A stretch of DNA of 64,000 nucleotides from Candidatus Poseidoniaceae archaeon. Its GTDB lineage: Archaea; Thermoplasmatota; Poseidoniia; Poseidoniales; Poseidoniaceae. The notes below the pieces were generated by a model. It saw only the letters and a program-made list of their open reading frames with translations. It was not told the DNA's origin and ran no database searches. Of this stretch, positions 43,555 to 52,677 are shown piece by piece (position 1 is the first letter of the stretch; each line of letters begins with the position of its first letter). Made by a program: the position numbers and the translations under genes. Location: positions 25,194-89,193 of the forward strand of contig CALJHE010000001.1 of the NCBI GenBank assembly GCA_938075675.1, given 5' to 3'.

Positions 43555-44109
43555 ATGGGTGGAGAAAATGAGCGCTTGGTTTGGATCGATCTTGAAATGA
43601 CGGGACTCGACATCACGAAGGAGTCCATCATTGAAATCGCCACGGTCGTTACGGACGGCGAACTGAACATCCTAGCCACAGGGCCAAACCTAGCAGTTAC
43701 GGTCTCAGAAGAACTCCTAGCAGGGATGGATGAGTGGAACACATCTCATCACCACGCAAGTGGACTTGTCGAACGAGTTCGCACCCAAGGTGTCTCATGT
43801 TCTAATGCCGAAATTCAAACGCTTGAATTCCTCAAAGAATGGGTGCCGCATGGCTCTGCTCCATTGTGTGGTAACAGTGTATGGAACGACAAGAAGTTCA
43901 TGGAGAAGGAAATGCCTCAACTTGTGGATTATTTGCACTATCGAATGATTGATGTTTCAACGGTCAAGGAACTTGCCCGTCGATGGTATCCTGAGGCTGG
44001 TAGATACGAGAAAAAGGGAGCGCATTTAGCGCTTGATGACATTCTAGAATCCATCGAAGAGTTACGCTACTTTAGAGAAAAAATATTCATTTCCAAAAAC
44101 GAATCATAA
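43555..44109 (+). CDS. orn: Oligoribonuclease (DEDDh 3'-5' exonuclease)
   Basis: 184 residues. Degrades RNA dinucleotides and short oligomers. DEDDh motifs: Exo I VWIDLEMTGLD, Exo II CGNSVWNDKKFMEKEMP, Exo III HLALDDI, with YRMIDVSTVKELARRWYP between. Exo II reads GNSVWND where bacterial Orn usually has GNSIxQD. Orn is typical of proteobacteria, actinobacteria and eukaryotes, so an acquired gene is likely. TTTGAA lies 25-30 nt before ATG. The stop overlaps the convergent xdhC stop by 6 bp. Confidence 0.93.
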   Translation: MGGENERLVWIDLEMTGLDITKESIIEIATVVTDGELNILATGPNLAVTVSEELLAGMDEWNTSHHHASGLVERVRTQGVSCSNAEIQTLEFLKEWVPHGSAPLCGNSVWNDKKFMEKEMPQLVDYLHYRMIDVSTVKELARRWYPEAGRYEKKGAHLALDDILESIEELRYFREKIFISKNES

Positions 44110-44970
44110 CCGCCAATTTGGGGAATTGGCATCGACGTTCTTGAACGAAGCCATAACTTGGGCTACGACAGCTACAGCAATTTCCTCTGGTGATTCCGCA
44201 CCAATGTTCAGTCCAATTGGACAAATCACTGCATCAAGAAGAGGTTGAGAGATGCCTTCACTTCGGCAAGATTTCTCAAATGCTTGCCACTTAGATCGGC
44301 TACCAATGACGCCAATACGGGGTCCACTTGCCCCGTCTGGAAGTGCATCGTTGTCGTTGTACATGTGTAGCAATTTAAGAAGACGCTGTTGGTCTTCACT
44401 CCAATCATGACCGAGCAAAAGGATGTCTGAAAAGCGGCCCATAGATTGGAGATTTTCTTTGGCAAAAAAGGAATCAATTGTGTCACTTGAATTTGAGAGC
44501 GCATTGGGATACAAGGTTGAGTCCGCAAATTCGGGGCGAGTGTCGTGCACCGAGTGTTTCCAGCCAAGTGCATCAAGAGAGGCTGCAATCGCTTGCCCAC
44601 AATGCCCACCACCCATCAACAACACATGCGGCATCGGTATCATCACCTCAATCGAAAGGGTAACTTGACCCCCACACAGTGAATCAAGAGGTTTCACTTC
44701 ATAGCCCTTCGCACCCTTGTTGAGCCCGAAACGGAGTACCTCGCCATACGGTGTGGGATTCAAAGTGAGCAATTCTCGACACCGTGCTAAGACCTTCATC
44801 TCCAAGCCTGCACCACCAACCGTACCCGTCCAATCTTGATTCATTGACATAGCCAGCCGTGCACCAACCTTACCTGGAACGCTGCCTGCTGTTTCTACAA
44901 CACTGGCAAGAACGACACGTTGCCCGCCGGCCAACTGCGACAAGGCCCATGCCATCACAGCCGCAGTCAT
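44104..44970 (-). CDS. xdhC: XdhC/CoxI-family Mo-cofactor insertion factor
   Basis: 288 residues. XdhC binds molybdopterin, promotes its sulfuration and hands it to xanthine-dehydrogenase-type apoenzymes. N-terminal domain: VVLASVVETAGSVPGKVGAR and TVGGAGLEMKVLARCREL, then a Rossmann-like C-terminal domain HVLLMGGGHCGQAIAASL and DAVICPIGLNIGAESPEEIA. It pairs with the MocA-like gene upstream and should serve the hydroxylase encoded at 29675-34139, which lacks its own maturation gene nearby. Confidence 0.92.
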   Translation of the reverse strand: MTAAVMAWALSQLAGGQRVVLASVVETAGSVPGKVGARLAMSMNQDWTGTVGGAGLEMKVLARCRELLTLNPTPYGEVLRFGLNKGAKGYEVKPLDSLCGGQVTLSIEVMIPMPHVLLMGGGHCGQAIAASLDALGWKHSVHDTRPEFADSTLYPNALSNSSDTIDSFFAKENLQSMGRFSDILLLGHDWSEDQQRLLKLLHMYNDNDALPDGASGPRIGVIGSRSKWQAFEKSCRSEGISQPLLDAVICPIGLNIGAESPEEIAVAVVAQVMASFKNVDANSPNWRL

Positions 44971-45015
44971 GTACGGTGCTGCAGGCGGTCACACATACCA
45001 TTTGCGATATCGAGT

Positions 45016-45609
45016 TCACACGCCATTGAGGAGTTCTTGCTCGTGAATTGATAGAGTTTCCAAGTCTTCAGGCGTGTCGATGTTCAAATCGAGGAGAGGA
45101 GCCTCAACAAGATGTTCGGAGAACTTGACAATGTCTCTTAACGGCACATCGGCATTCGATGTCAAAATGGATTCGATTGCAGCGGTATCCAAAAAAATGG
45201 GGTGGCCTTTGCGACCTTGTGAAGCAAGAGCGGAAGAGACGCTCGACTCAAGGAGAGATTTGACATGAGAAATGTTCCATCCTGGCCGGTCAACTGGGGC
45301 GACAATCACGCCTCTTGGAATGCGACCTTTGTCCCCTGCAAGCGATAAGAGTCCGCATTGAAGGCTGCCGGTTCGCCCCTTTTCAGGAGAAGGGTTGGAA
45401 AGAACATTCGAGCCAATCGTCTCTTGCATGATTTCGAAAGCGAGTTCACTTCGAGTAACAATAACAATTGGAGAACAGCCGGCTTTGTCCAACTTTTGGT
45501 ACGCCATTCCGACAAGTGTTGTATCTCCAATACGCACCAATGATTTGGGTTGTCCAAGCCGTTGACTTGCGCCGGCTGCGAGTATAATTGCCGGACAAGG
45601 TCGTGCCAT
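45016..45609 (-). CDS. mocA: MobA/MocA-like molybdenum cofactor nucleotidyltransferase
   Basis: 197 residues. NTP-transferase fold with signature PAIILAAGASQRLGQPKSLV, metal-binding IVAPVDRPGW, and GHPIFLDTAAIESI, ending NIDTPEDLETL, as in MocA, which adds CMP to molybdopterin for xanthine-dehydrogenase-type enzymes. MobA (GMP) is the alternative, but pairing with xdhC favours MocA. 45 bp upstream of xdhC in the same direction. Confidence 0.9.
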   Translation of the reverse strand: MARPCPAIILAAGASQRLGQPKSLVRIGDTTLVGMAYQKLDKAGCSPIVIVTRSELAFEIMQETIGSNVLSNPSPEKGRTGSLQCGLLSLAGDKGRIPRGVIVAPVDRPGWNISHVKSLLESSVSSALASQGRKGHPIFLDTAAIESILTSNADVPLRDIVKFSEHLVEAPLLDLNIDTPEDLETLSIHEQELLNGV

Positions 45610-45646
45610 GAAGATGTTATGAGGAGGGTGGCTTTGTCTTTTGCTC

Positions 45647-45655
45647 TTGATATAG
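45647..45655 (+). promoter_or_regulatory. TATA box before the acidic unknown gene
   Basis: TTGATATAG centred about 25 nt before ATG 45676, which would make that mRNA leaderless and favours that ATG over the upstream in-frame ATG 45619. Confidence 0.45.
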
Positions 45656-45675
45656 ACTCGATTTCATCGGCCTTC

Positions 45676-46389
45676 ATGTCCCAAGAAAGTTACAGAATGT
45701 CCGAACCAGAACTTCGTTCCGTCGAAATGCTTCAAGGAGTCGTAAAATCAACCTCTGCAACCCTTGTGCTTCTCACGCAGACTGAGATCAAGGTGAGGGT
45801 TCAAGGAGAATCAAAACGCTGGTACGAAATCTATGCGAAATACCATGGCCACAACGACATATTCGACGTTGATAACGGTTGGAATTATTCTGTGAACGCT
45901 GGAAGGCGTGAAAGTGACATTGTGGATGCAAACAATTACTGCGCCCAGTTATGCCTTCACGCTAACGAACAGAACCTGCCTATCGGCGATCAAATAGTCA
46001 CAGTTATTTTATCGCTCTCCAACGATATTCAAACGGCAATGGAAATCCCATTGTTGGCTCAGTTCATTGTATGCACTCGCCAGATGCTAGCAAACATTAT
46101 GATTTTTCAAGATACAATGATTGTCACCGAAGAGATGGCCGAATACGGACATGATTGGATGGAAGAAGAACACGAAGAGGAAATGTACGATCATAATAAC
46201 GAATATGAACATCACCGAATGATGGAGGAAATGCAATCTTTCGAAGATTTTCTTGAACTTCAGGAAGAAAACGATGAAGAGTTGGAGGCCCAAAGAGAAG
46301 CTATCGAGGAAAAAAAGAGGAAAAGAGACGACCAACTAACGGATTTCTGGAATCACATGGTCGATAAATTCCACGACAAGGAATCATAG
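45676..46389 (+). CDS. Unknown protein with acidic, His/Met-rich C-terminal helix
   Basis: 237 residues from ATG 45676 (ATG 45619 would give 256). Not recognised. The first 150 residues look like a mixed alpha/beta domain (STSATLVLLTQTEIKVRVQG, IYAKYHGHNDIFDV, GDQIVTVILSLSNDIQTAME). The last 85 are a highly charged helix with clusters of Glu, His and Met (GHDWMEEEHEEEMYDHNN, EYEHHRMMEEMQ) and then EEKKRKRDDQ. No membrane segment or signal. The tail could bind metal ions or basic partners. Divergent from mocA; stop overlaps the convergent acyl-CoA dehydrogenase stop by 6 bp. Confidence 0.6.
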   Translation: MSQESYRMSEPELRSVEMLQGVVKSTSATLVLLTQTEIKVRVQGESKRWYEIYAKYHGHNDIFDVDNGWNYSVNAGRRESDIVDANNYCAQLCLHANEQNLPIGDQIVTVILSLSNDIQTAMEIPLLAQFIVCTRQMLANIMIFQDTMIVTEEMAEYGHDWMEEEHEEEMYDHNNEYEHHRMMEEMQSFEDFLELQEENDEELEAQREAIEEKKRKRDDQLTDFWNHMVDKFHDKES

Positions 46390-47532
46390 ATGCTTGGTTA
46401 TTTCACGACCAATAATCATCTTTTGAACTTGCGATGAACCCTCGTAAATCTGCATAACCTTGGCGCCTCGCATGAGGCGAGCAACGGGGTACTCTTCTGA
46501 ATAGCCGTATCCGCCGTAAACCTGGACTGCATCGGTCGAGACTTCCATGGCCGTATCTGCGGCAAAACGCTTTGCATGGGCTGCAGATTCCGTGTTTTGA
46601 ACACCTGCATCAGAATCAGCGGCAGATTTCCAAGTCAGCATTCGTGACGCTTCAATCTTGGTCTTCATGTCTGCAAGCATGAATTGTATCGCTTGATGCT
46701 TGTGCAAAGGTTTGCCAAAAGTAGTACGCTCACCGGAGTACTGCAAAGCGTGTTCGTACGCTGCTCGAGCAAGGCCGGTAGCATGCGCTGCAATGTTTGG
46801 GCGGCTCATGTCAAACGCCTTCATAGCGTTCATCCAGCCACCAGATTCCGAGCCGCCGACCAATTGGTCTGCCGGAATACGGACATCGTCGAACTGTATC
46901 GAGCGTGTATCCGAACATCGTTGTCCCATGTTGCTTTCTTTCTTACCAAGAGAAAATCCATCGGCTGAACTTTCAACAATGAATCCAGACATCCCTTTGT
47001 AACCTGCATCAACATCAGTCTTTGCGAGAACAAAGAAGAAATCTGCGTATCCTGCACCTGTAATCCACATTTTCGAGCCATTAATGACGTACTCATCTCC
47101 GTCTCGAACGGCTGAGGTTTTACATGCTGCCACATCAGAACCCGCTCCTGGTTCAGTAACTGCATAGGAGGCGAGTTTGCCTTCTTCAGAAACCATCCGC
47201 AACCATTTTTGTTTCTGTTCCTCGGTTGCCCCAGTAATAATTGGAGCGCAAGCCAATGATGTGGCGTATGCTGCTGTTGCAAAACCAGGGTCACCCCATG
47301 CGAGTTCCTCGTTGACTAGAACTTCTTCCATCGAACCAAGACCCGGGCCACCATAGTCTTCTGAGATGTGCAAATTGAGCAATCCCATCTCATGTGCGGC
47401 TTGGATTGCTTCTTTGGGATAAATAGACTCTGCATCCCAGTGTTCGGCATGTGGACGGATTTCATCAACAGCAAACTCATGTGCCAATTCCCTCAGCATC
47501 TCTTGCATCTCGTCCAATTGGAAGTTCACCAT
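46384..47532 (-). CDS. Acyl-CoA dehydrogenase
   Basis: 382 residues from ATG 47532 (TTG 47538 is less likely). FAD enzyme making trans-2-enoyl-CoA. Motifs: YAVTEPGAGSDVAACKTSA, KMWITGAGYADFFFVLAKT, and ERTTFGKPLHKHQAIQFMLA, with the catalytic glutamate in MQIYEGSSQVQKMIIGR. Closest in layout to short/medium- or branched-chain dehydrogenases. With the 2-oxoacid dehydrogenase E1 nearby (49418-52045), a role in branched-chain amino acid or fatty acid breakdown is reasonable; chain specificity cannot be read here. Confidence 0.94.
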   Translation of the reverse strand: MVNFQLDEMQEMLRELAHEFAVDEIRPHAEHWDAESIYPKEAIQAAHEMGLLNLHISEDYGGPGLGSMEEVLVNEELAWGDPGFATAAYATSLACAPIITGATEEQKQKWLRMVSEEGKLASYAVTEPGAGSDVAACKTSAVRDGDEYVINGSKMWITGAGYADFFFVLAKTDVDAGYKGMSGFIVESSADGFSLGKKESNMGQRCSDTRSIQFDDVRIPADQLVGGSESGGWMNAMKAFDMSRPNIAAHATGLARAAYEHALQYSGERTTFGKPLHKHQAIQFMLADMKTKIEASRMLTWKSAADSDAGVQNTESAAHAKRFAADTAMEVSTDAVQVYGGYGYSEEYPVARLMRGAKVMQIYEGSSQVQKMIIGREITKHL

Positions 47533-47570
47533 GGACAACCCAAGGAGTCGCCCCTTATTTCTTCATTGTT

Positions 47571-48698
47571 TCAGAACGTTATCCATTTTCGGTTGTAAGA
47601 TTCCAATACGATAAGGAAGAGAACATAGATGAGAATCATTGTGTAACCTTCCCATTTCTTGAACTCGTAAGACGTCCGCATCATCAGCAACGCGACTCCG
47701 CATCCAACGACCGTGAATGGCATGAGTATGTAGACAATGAAGTCAAATCCTTGAGAAGAAATTGCGAGTGGATGAATAACTCCTGCAAGTCCGATTGAAA
47801 GCAATGGGTCCGTGATGTTCGAGCCGATCAGAGTTCCAATTGCAACGCCCTGGCTTCTCTTTGATGCCATTATAGCAATCGTCAATTCGGGCAATGATGT
47901 ACCGATTCCGGACACAGTAGTCCCTACTATGGCTTGTGGAACCTTCAACTCAAGAGCAATCATGCTTGCATATTCTACAAGATGATGTGCTGCGAAAACG
48001 GCGAAAGCAAGACCTCCAATTACCATAATTATGTAGGCTGCAGTCGTCCAGTTTGAGCCATAAACTTCGACCTCTTCGCGATTTTCATCTTCTTCCAGTT
48101 GGATAACTTTCCTGTGCTTCAACAACCATCCAATGTAGGTGATGTATAGACCCACCAAGATGCCTGCTTCCCACCGTTCAAGGACATAGTTGGTAAGTAA
48201 AAAGAAAGTCAAAAGGAGGACTGCAAGCAACATGATGAGACCGTCTCGCTTGAGCCATGATTCGCGGATTTTAAGTCCACTTTTGACCACTACAATACCC
48301 ATAATCAGAGTAATTTGAACGAAAACGGAACCAAGGATTGAGCCGATTGCGAAATCTGCGACTTCGGGTGACGATGGAATATCCAATGCGGCAGTGGTCG
48401 TAACGAGGATTTCAGGAAGCGAAGTTCCGATCGAAACAATCGTCAAACCAATGACGACTTCTGGTAAACCGCCACGACGAGCCAAACCCTTTGCCCCTTC
48501 AATGAAAAAATCAGCGGAAAAAATGAGAAGACCGAGTGCAAGACAAGCAATAACGGCGGTGATAAGGAGGCTGTCAATTCCTGTGGACTGTTCTAAAACG
48601 CGTACTGCGACGATGCCTAGAAACAATGCTCCGGTTGTAACGAGCGTCTGAAAATGAATAAGTTGAGGGATGCCCATCACTTTGTCTTCGGACCCCAT
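47571..48698 (-). CDS. CaCA-family Ca2+/cation exchanger
   Basis: 375 residues, about ten membrane helices in two inverted halves. Each half carries the alpha-repeat hallmark: GLTIVSIGTSLPEILVTT and GTTVSGIGTSLPELTIAIMA, each followed by GSILGSVFVQ or GTLIGSNITDPL. This is the YrbG/K-independent Na+/Ca2+ exchanger branch. A charged loop (EEDENREEVEVYG) joins the halves. It probably exports Ca2+ using the Na+ gradient, keeping cytosolic Ca2+ low enough for EF-hand proteins to respond. ATG 48698 or 48677. Confidence 0.92.
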   Translation of the reverse strand: MGSEDKVMGIPQLIHFQTLVTTGALFLGIVAVRVLEQSTGIDSLLITAVIACLALGLLIFSADFFIEGAKGLARRGGLPEVVIGLTIVSIGTSLPEILVTTTAALDIPSSPEVADFAIGSILGSVFVQITLIMGIVVVKSGLKIRESWLKRDGLIMLLAVLLLTFFLLTNYVLERWEAGILVGLYITYIGWLLKHRKVIQLEEDENREEVEVYGSNWTTAAYIIMVIGGLAFAVFAAHHLVEYASMIALELKVPQAIVGTTVSGIGTSLPELTIAIMASKRSQGVAIGTLIGSNITDPLLSIGLAGVIHPLAISSQGFDFIVYILMPFTVVGCGVALLMMRTSYEFKKWEGYTMILIYVLFLIVLESYNRKWITF

Positions 48699-48794
48699 GG
48701 GAGCAACCAAGAATCCTTACTTCTTCACGGTTCCCTTCATCCCGCAGAGTATTGCGTGAGCAAAGCAAATAACTGACTCACTGAACGATTTGAC

Positions 48795-49427
48795 ATGCTG
48801 CGTCGATGCATGGCCGAATTTCTCGGAACTGCACTGATGGTTGGAGCCGGTTGTGGAAGCATCGCTCTTGGCGCATCGGGTGCAGTTGTTTCCATCAGTT
48901 TTGGCGCAGCAGTCACCGTTGCTATACTCATCTTCCAACCTATCAGTGGAGCGCACATTAATCCAGCGGTCTCTCTAGCGTTTTTTAGAAGTGGGCACCT
49001 CGAAAAAGAAGCTGTTTTTCCTTACATTGCCTCCCAACTAAGCGGTGCCTTGTTCGCCGCCTTTTGGCTTGGTGGCGTCGGGCCAACGTCAATTGCAGAT
49101 GATGTATCCATGGCAAGTGCAAGTATGATTGAACTGTTCATCACGTTCGCATTAATGGCAAGCATCTACTGGATCGTATTGCGTTCGAAAACACATGTTT
49201 CCATTGCCGTTTTCGTTGGTTTCGTTGTGGCCGTACTTGCGTACTTTTTCGGGCCTCTAACGGGAGCATCAATGAATCCTGCTCGGACTTTCGGCCCAAA
49301 TATTATTGCGGGGATGTCATCTAGCATCCCCTTCTATATTTTTATGACCGTCTGCGGAGCATGGATTGCAGCAGAACTTTTTGTGCGTCTCAAACTGGAT
49401 GAAAGCATTGAAGAAGCTCAAGATTGA
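48795..49427 (+). CDS. Aquaporin / MIP-family channel
   Basis: 210 residues, six membrane helices and both half-helix NPA motifs: SGAHINPAVSLAF and GASMNPARTFGP. The Arg after the second NPA is kept. Length and lack of insertions suit a water channel (AqpZ/AqpM type) rather than a glycerol facilitator, though small solutes or gases cannot be excluded. CAAATAAC about 25 nt upstream may be the TATA element. The stop lies inside the convergent E1 gene (10 bp overlap). Confidence 0.93.
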   Translation: MLRRCMAEFLGTALMVGAGCGSIALGASGAVVSISFGAAVTVAILIFQPISGAHINPAVSLAFFRSGHLEKEAVFPYIASQLSGALFAAFWLGGVGPTSIADDVSMASASMIELFITFALMASIYWIVLRSKTHVSIAVFVGFVVAVLAYFFGPLTGASMNPARTFGPNIIAGMSSSIPFYIFMTVCGAWIAAELFVRLKLDESIEEAQD

Positions 49428-52045
49428 GCCGTCATTCGCAATATTTTCACGACATGTTCTACGGATGGTATCGTGAAGTTTTCAAGCGGTGGTGAGAACG
49501 GCACGGGTGTGTCAAGAGCCCCAATTACAAGTGGAGCAGACTCAAGAGTGTAGAAACATGACTCGAGGATTCTGCTCTGAATGCTGTGTCCGAGTCCACC
49601 GCACCATTGACCTTCTTGCAAGACAACAAGGCGTCCTGTTCTCATCACTGAATCGATGCAGGTTTGAGCATCGAAGGGAAGCAATGTTCGCAAATCCACA
49701 ATCTCCACTTCGATATCATCTGAAGCAAGTTGTTCAGCAGCTTGTTGTGCGACGTGGAGCATAGAACCCCACGTCACCAAGGTCACATCCCGACCACCAC
49801 GTACGACTGCGGCTTTACCAAGTTTGTATCGTTCACCGTTTGCAATTGCTTTTTTCACTGCTTCAGTGTCGACCTTTTGGTTGATGTTTTGGCCCCAACC
49901 GGTTAATCCCCCGCGCAACCCATACAATCCGATGTGTTCTAAGAACAGTACTGGGTCGTTAAGTTCGGCGCTTTCCATAAGCAAATCATAGGCATCCTGT
50001 GGAGTTCCTGCAGCAACAACAACCAATCCGGGGTCGTTTGCAAACCACGATTCAATCATGTTTGCATGGAAAGGCCCAGAGCGAGTCCGAGCACCAAGTG
50101 GGATTCGGATGGTCATTGGGCATTCTGCTCCCCATCGCCAGCGAAGCATTGCTGCGTTATTGACAAGAGCATTAAACCCGAGAGCGGCAAAGCCGCCAAA
50201 TTGAATTTCAACCATAGGCCGCATTCCAGAAAGAGCGGCACCTACGCCAGTATGAACAATCGCTGCCTCACACAGTGGCATGTCAATCAATTTGTCCGTA
50301 TGTCCTGCATTCTTCAGCGCCATGTTCATTCCAAAAGCACCTGCAACTTCCATGTCTTCACCGATGAACATACAATCATCACCGTGACGAGTTGCGATAT
50401 CTGCCATTGCTTGCTGAATTGAACGGGCATACGTCCAACCGCCTTTTTCCGCGTAAGTAAGAGTTGATACACCGATCTCCAAAGGCGAGTCTGAATAATC
50501 CGATTTTCCAACAGCCGAGAGACGTGTAAAGCGTTCTTCATGCGTTTCAGCATCGTTGAGAGAGGTTACGCCCTTCGTAACAGATTCAGGTTCTGGCCAT
50601 GGCATGTCTTCCAATTCTTGGCGAGCAGCAGCAATATCTCGTTGCTCAACATCCTCCATTTCGGCAAGAGTTGATTCTTCAAGACCGAGGTCCAATAACA
50701 ATTGACGGTGGGTTGGGAGAGGGTCTTTTGCCTCCCAGTATGCGAGTAAATCGCGATCTACATACCCGGGAGGAGTTCCAGATTCGTTTCCAAGATAGAG
50801 GTCGTCGTGGTGATGAGCATGTCCACAGCCACGCATGGTTTCCACGTGAATGAGGGTGGGTCCACCTCCTTCGAGCGCAAATTCACGAGCAGATGCGGTG
50901 CTGGCGAACCATGCTGCGGGGTCCGAGCCGTCAATTGTCCAAGCAGGGAATCCCATGGCATCTGCTTTATCAGCCCAAATCTCAACACCGGATTGTTTGA
51001 TTGGAGAGGTGTCAAGAGCAATTTGATTGTTCTGAAGAATGTAAGTTATTGGGAGTCCACGGGCTCCAGCAAGATTCATTGCTTCCCAAAACTCACCGGA
51101 TGAGGAAGCACCTTCACCAATGCAAGCGACATGGAAACGGTCCAAGTTTTGCCGCCATGCAGCGAATGCTAGACCAGTCATAGTGACACTCGCAATTGGC
51201 AGTGGGGCAGTTGGTGGAAGAACACCGACATGCCAAGCACCAACGTGTAAATCGCGTCCGCCAGCATTATCCCAACCGCCGTTTTGATTGGAACCAGCTT
51301 TACCAAGATTGGCAGCCATCACATCCAGAGGAGTGTCACCCATAGCAAGACCCAGTCCAATATCACGAATCATAGGGGCAATCAAATCACCGTTGTATCC
51401 AAAGCCGGGCCGTGCTGTTCGAGGAGCGTCCGTATGGCGTTCAAGGGCTGTAGCAACAGCGACTACACCCTCTTGCCACGTTGAGCGGAAGCCTTTGCCA
51501 CCGAAAGTAGAGCCGTCTGGAGTTTCGACCCCTTCAGTAAAAATAGATTTCAACTCCTCATCAAGCATCCTTGTTCGAGTCATCATGGTTTGCCATTCGA
51601 GACGTTGCTCCATGGTGACAGACATGTAATGGGCAAGTCGGCGAAATACCAATCGCAAATCAAGAAGGAAGTGTTGAGCACGTCGGTCAAGGAACATCTT
51701 GAGGTTTCTTCGGGGAATGACTTCGACTTCCGAATCGTCTTTCATTTTGGCATCGACTTGTGCTACGAGGCCGCGGTGAACGGCATCGACAAATCGCTGA
51801 CTAAAATCGTGCCATGAAGGACCTTCAAACTGTTTTGACTCGTTGTCAATCAAGACATCCCATACATTGGCGACGAGGAACAAATGGCCATCATGCCGTT
51901 GGGCAACAAAGCGTAGAATTTCTCTACGTGCTGCATCTGCGTGCAACGGTTGTGAAAAATTCAACGCCTTCTTAGGTGCCCAGTTTGATCCATGAATAAC
52001 CGGCAAGTCCCCTTGGCTCATGGTTCGGCCAACGGTCGCCCCCAT
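49418..52045 (-). CDS. 2-oxoacid dehydrogenase E1, alpha and beta subunits fused
   Basis: 875 residues from ATG 52045 (ATG 52021 gives 867). TPP-dependent decarboxylase of the branched-chain 2-oxoacid or pyruvate complex. N-terminal extension of about 110 residues; alpha half with CIGEGASSSGEFWEAMNLAG and ITYILQNNQIALDTS (TPP motif); linker; beta half from about 540: MFIGEDMEVAGAFGMNMAL, DMPLCEAAIVHTGVGAALSG, VEIQFGGFAALGFNALVNNA, and a transketolase C-terminal domain (VVLQEGQWCGGLGHSIQSRI). E2 and E3 genes are not in the window. Fused E1 enzymes are known from Bacteroidetes-type complexes. Confidence 0.92.
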   Translation of the reverse strand: MGATVGRTMSQGDLPVIHGSNWAPKKALNFSQPLHADAARREILRFVAQRHDGHLFLVANVWDVLIDNESKQFEGPSWHDFSQRFVDAVHRGLVAQVDAKMKDDSEVEVIPRRNLKMFLDRRAQHFLLDLRLVFRRLAHYMSVTMEQRLEWQTMMTRTRMLDEELKSIFTEGVETPDGSTFGGKGFRSTWQEGVVAVATALERHTDAPRTARPGFGYNGDLIAPMIRDIGLGLAMGDTPLDVMAANLGKAGSNQNGGWDNAGGRDLHVGAWHVGVLPPTAPLPIASVTMTGLAFAAWRQNLDRFHVACIGEGASSSGEFWEAMNLAGARGLPITYILQNNQIALDTSPIKQSGVEIWADKADAMGFPAWTIDGSDPAAWFASTASAREFALEGGGPTLIHVETMRGCGHAHHHDDLYLGNESGTPPGYVDRDLLAYWEAKDPLPTHRQLLLDLGLEESTLAEMEDVEQRDIAAARQELEDMPWPEPESVTKGVTSLNDAETHEERFTRLSAVGKSDYSDSPLEIGVSTLTYAEKGGWTYARSIQQAMADIATRHGDDCMFIGEDMEVAGAFGMNMALKNAGHTDKLIDMPLCEAAIVHTGVGAALSGMRPMVEIQFGGFAALGFNALVNNAAMLRWRWGAECPMTIRIPLGARTRSGPFHANMIESWFANDPGLVVVAAGTPQDAYDLLMESAELNDPVLFLEHIGLYGLRGGLTGWGQNINQKVDTEAVKKAIANGERYKLGKAAVVRGGRDVTLVTWGSMLHVAQQAAEQLASDDIEVEIVDLRTLLPFDAQTCIDSVMRTGRLVVLQEGQWCGGLGHSIQSRILESCFYTLESAPLVIGALDTPVPFSPPLENFTIPSVEHVVKILRMTAQS

Positions 52046-52076
52046 ACAAACGCGACGGATGAAGACGAAGAGACTT

Positions 52077-52658
52077 TCAACGAACCATTATCATCCCGTT
52101 TCCACGTGTTTTAGAACATGAACTTGGAATCAAAAACAGATCCACAAACCACCATAAACCACACCCTTGGCCAGTGATTAAAGCGAGAATCCAGATACCT
52201 ACGCCTCTTCCCATATACAGGTGGTGGACACCTATCGGGAGAAGCAAATTTGACAACCAGAGCAAATATGAAACCATCACACTCGGTTGAGAGCCGCCTG
52301 TTTGAACATACGTCTGTTGCATTACTGGCTGTTGCATCATCGGTTGCTGCATTAACGATTGCTGTGGAGCATAATTTTGCGGGTTTGTGGTTGGGAATCG
52401 AGTATGAGGTGCCTGAGATACAGACATCGCTGCTTGTTGGATTTCTGCTTGTTGAAGTACTCCGTCTTGGTTATGGTCAAAATAAGGTGCAACCTGTGCA
52501 AGGTGCTGAGGGTCCACACCCGTTTGAGTTGCAACAGTGGAAAGGGCTTGTAGATCGATTGCTTCCTGAGGCAGAACTTGTGATTGAGGAGGGGTTGGAA
52601 TCCATTCTGTTCCGTTCCACATCCATTGTCCATCAGGGCTGAAAGTTGGGCCAGTCAT
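52077..52658 (-). CDS. TM2-domain protein with EF-hand and W-rich N-terminal motif
   Basis: 193 residues. N-terminal Trp motif FSPDGQWMWNGTEWIPTPP as in DUF2510-type short domains, one perfect EF-hand loop D61-x-N-x-D-G-x-L-Q-x-x-E72 with helical flanks, a Gln/Met/Pro-rich linker, then a TM2 domain: two membrane helices around LLPIGVHHLYMGRGVGIWIL and GLWWFVDLFLIPS. TM2 proteins are found in both bacteria and archaea, but this combination is new to me. A CATATATTC box centred 25 nt before ATG 52658 implies a leaderless mRNA. Ca2+-dependent membrane sensing is inferred. Confidence 0.8.
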   Translation of the reverse strand: MTGPTFSPDGQWMWNGTEWIPTPPQSQVLPQEAIDLQALSTVATQTGVDPQHLAQVAPYFDHNQDGVLQQAEIQQAAMSVSQAPHTRFPTTNPQNYAPQQSLMQQPMMQQPVMQQTYVQTGGSQPSVMVSYLLWLSNLLLPIGVHHLYMGRGVGIWILALITGQGCGLWWFVDLFLIPSSCSKTRGNGMIMVR

Positions 52659-52677
52659 ATTTTTACGACTACTATTG

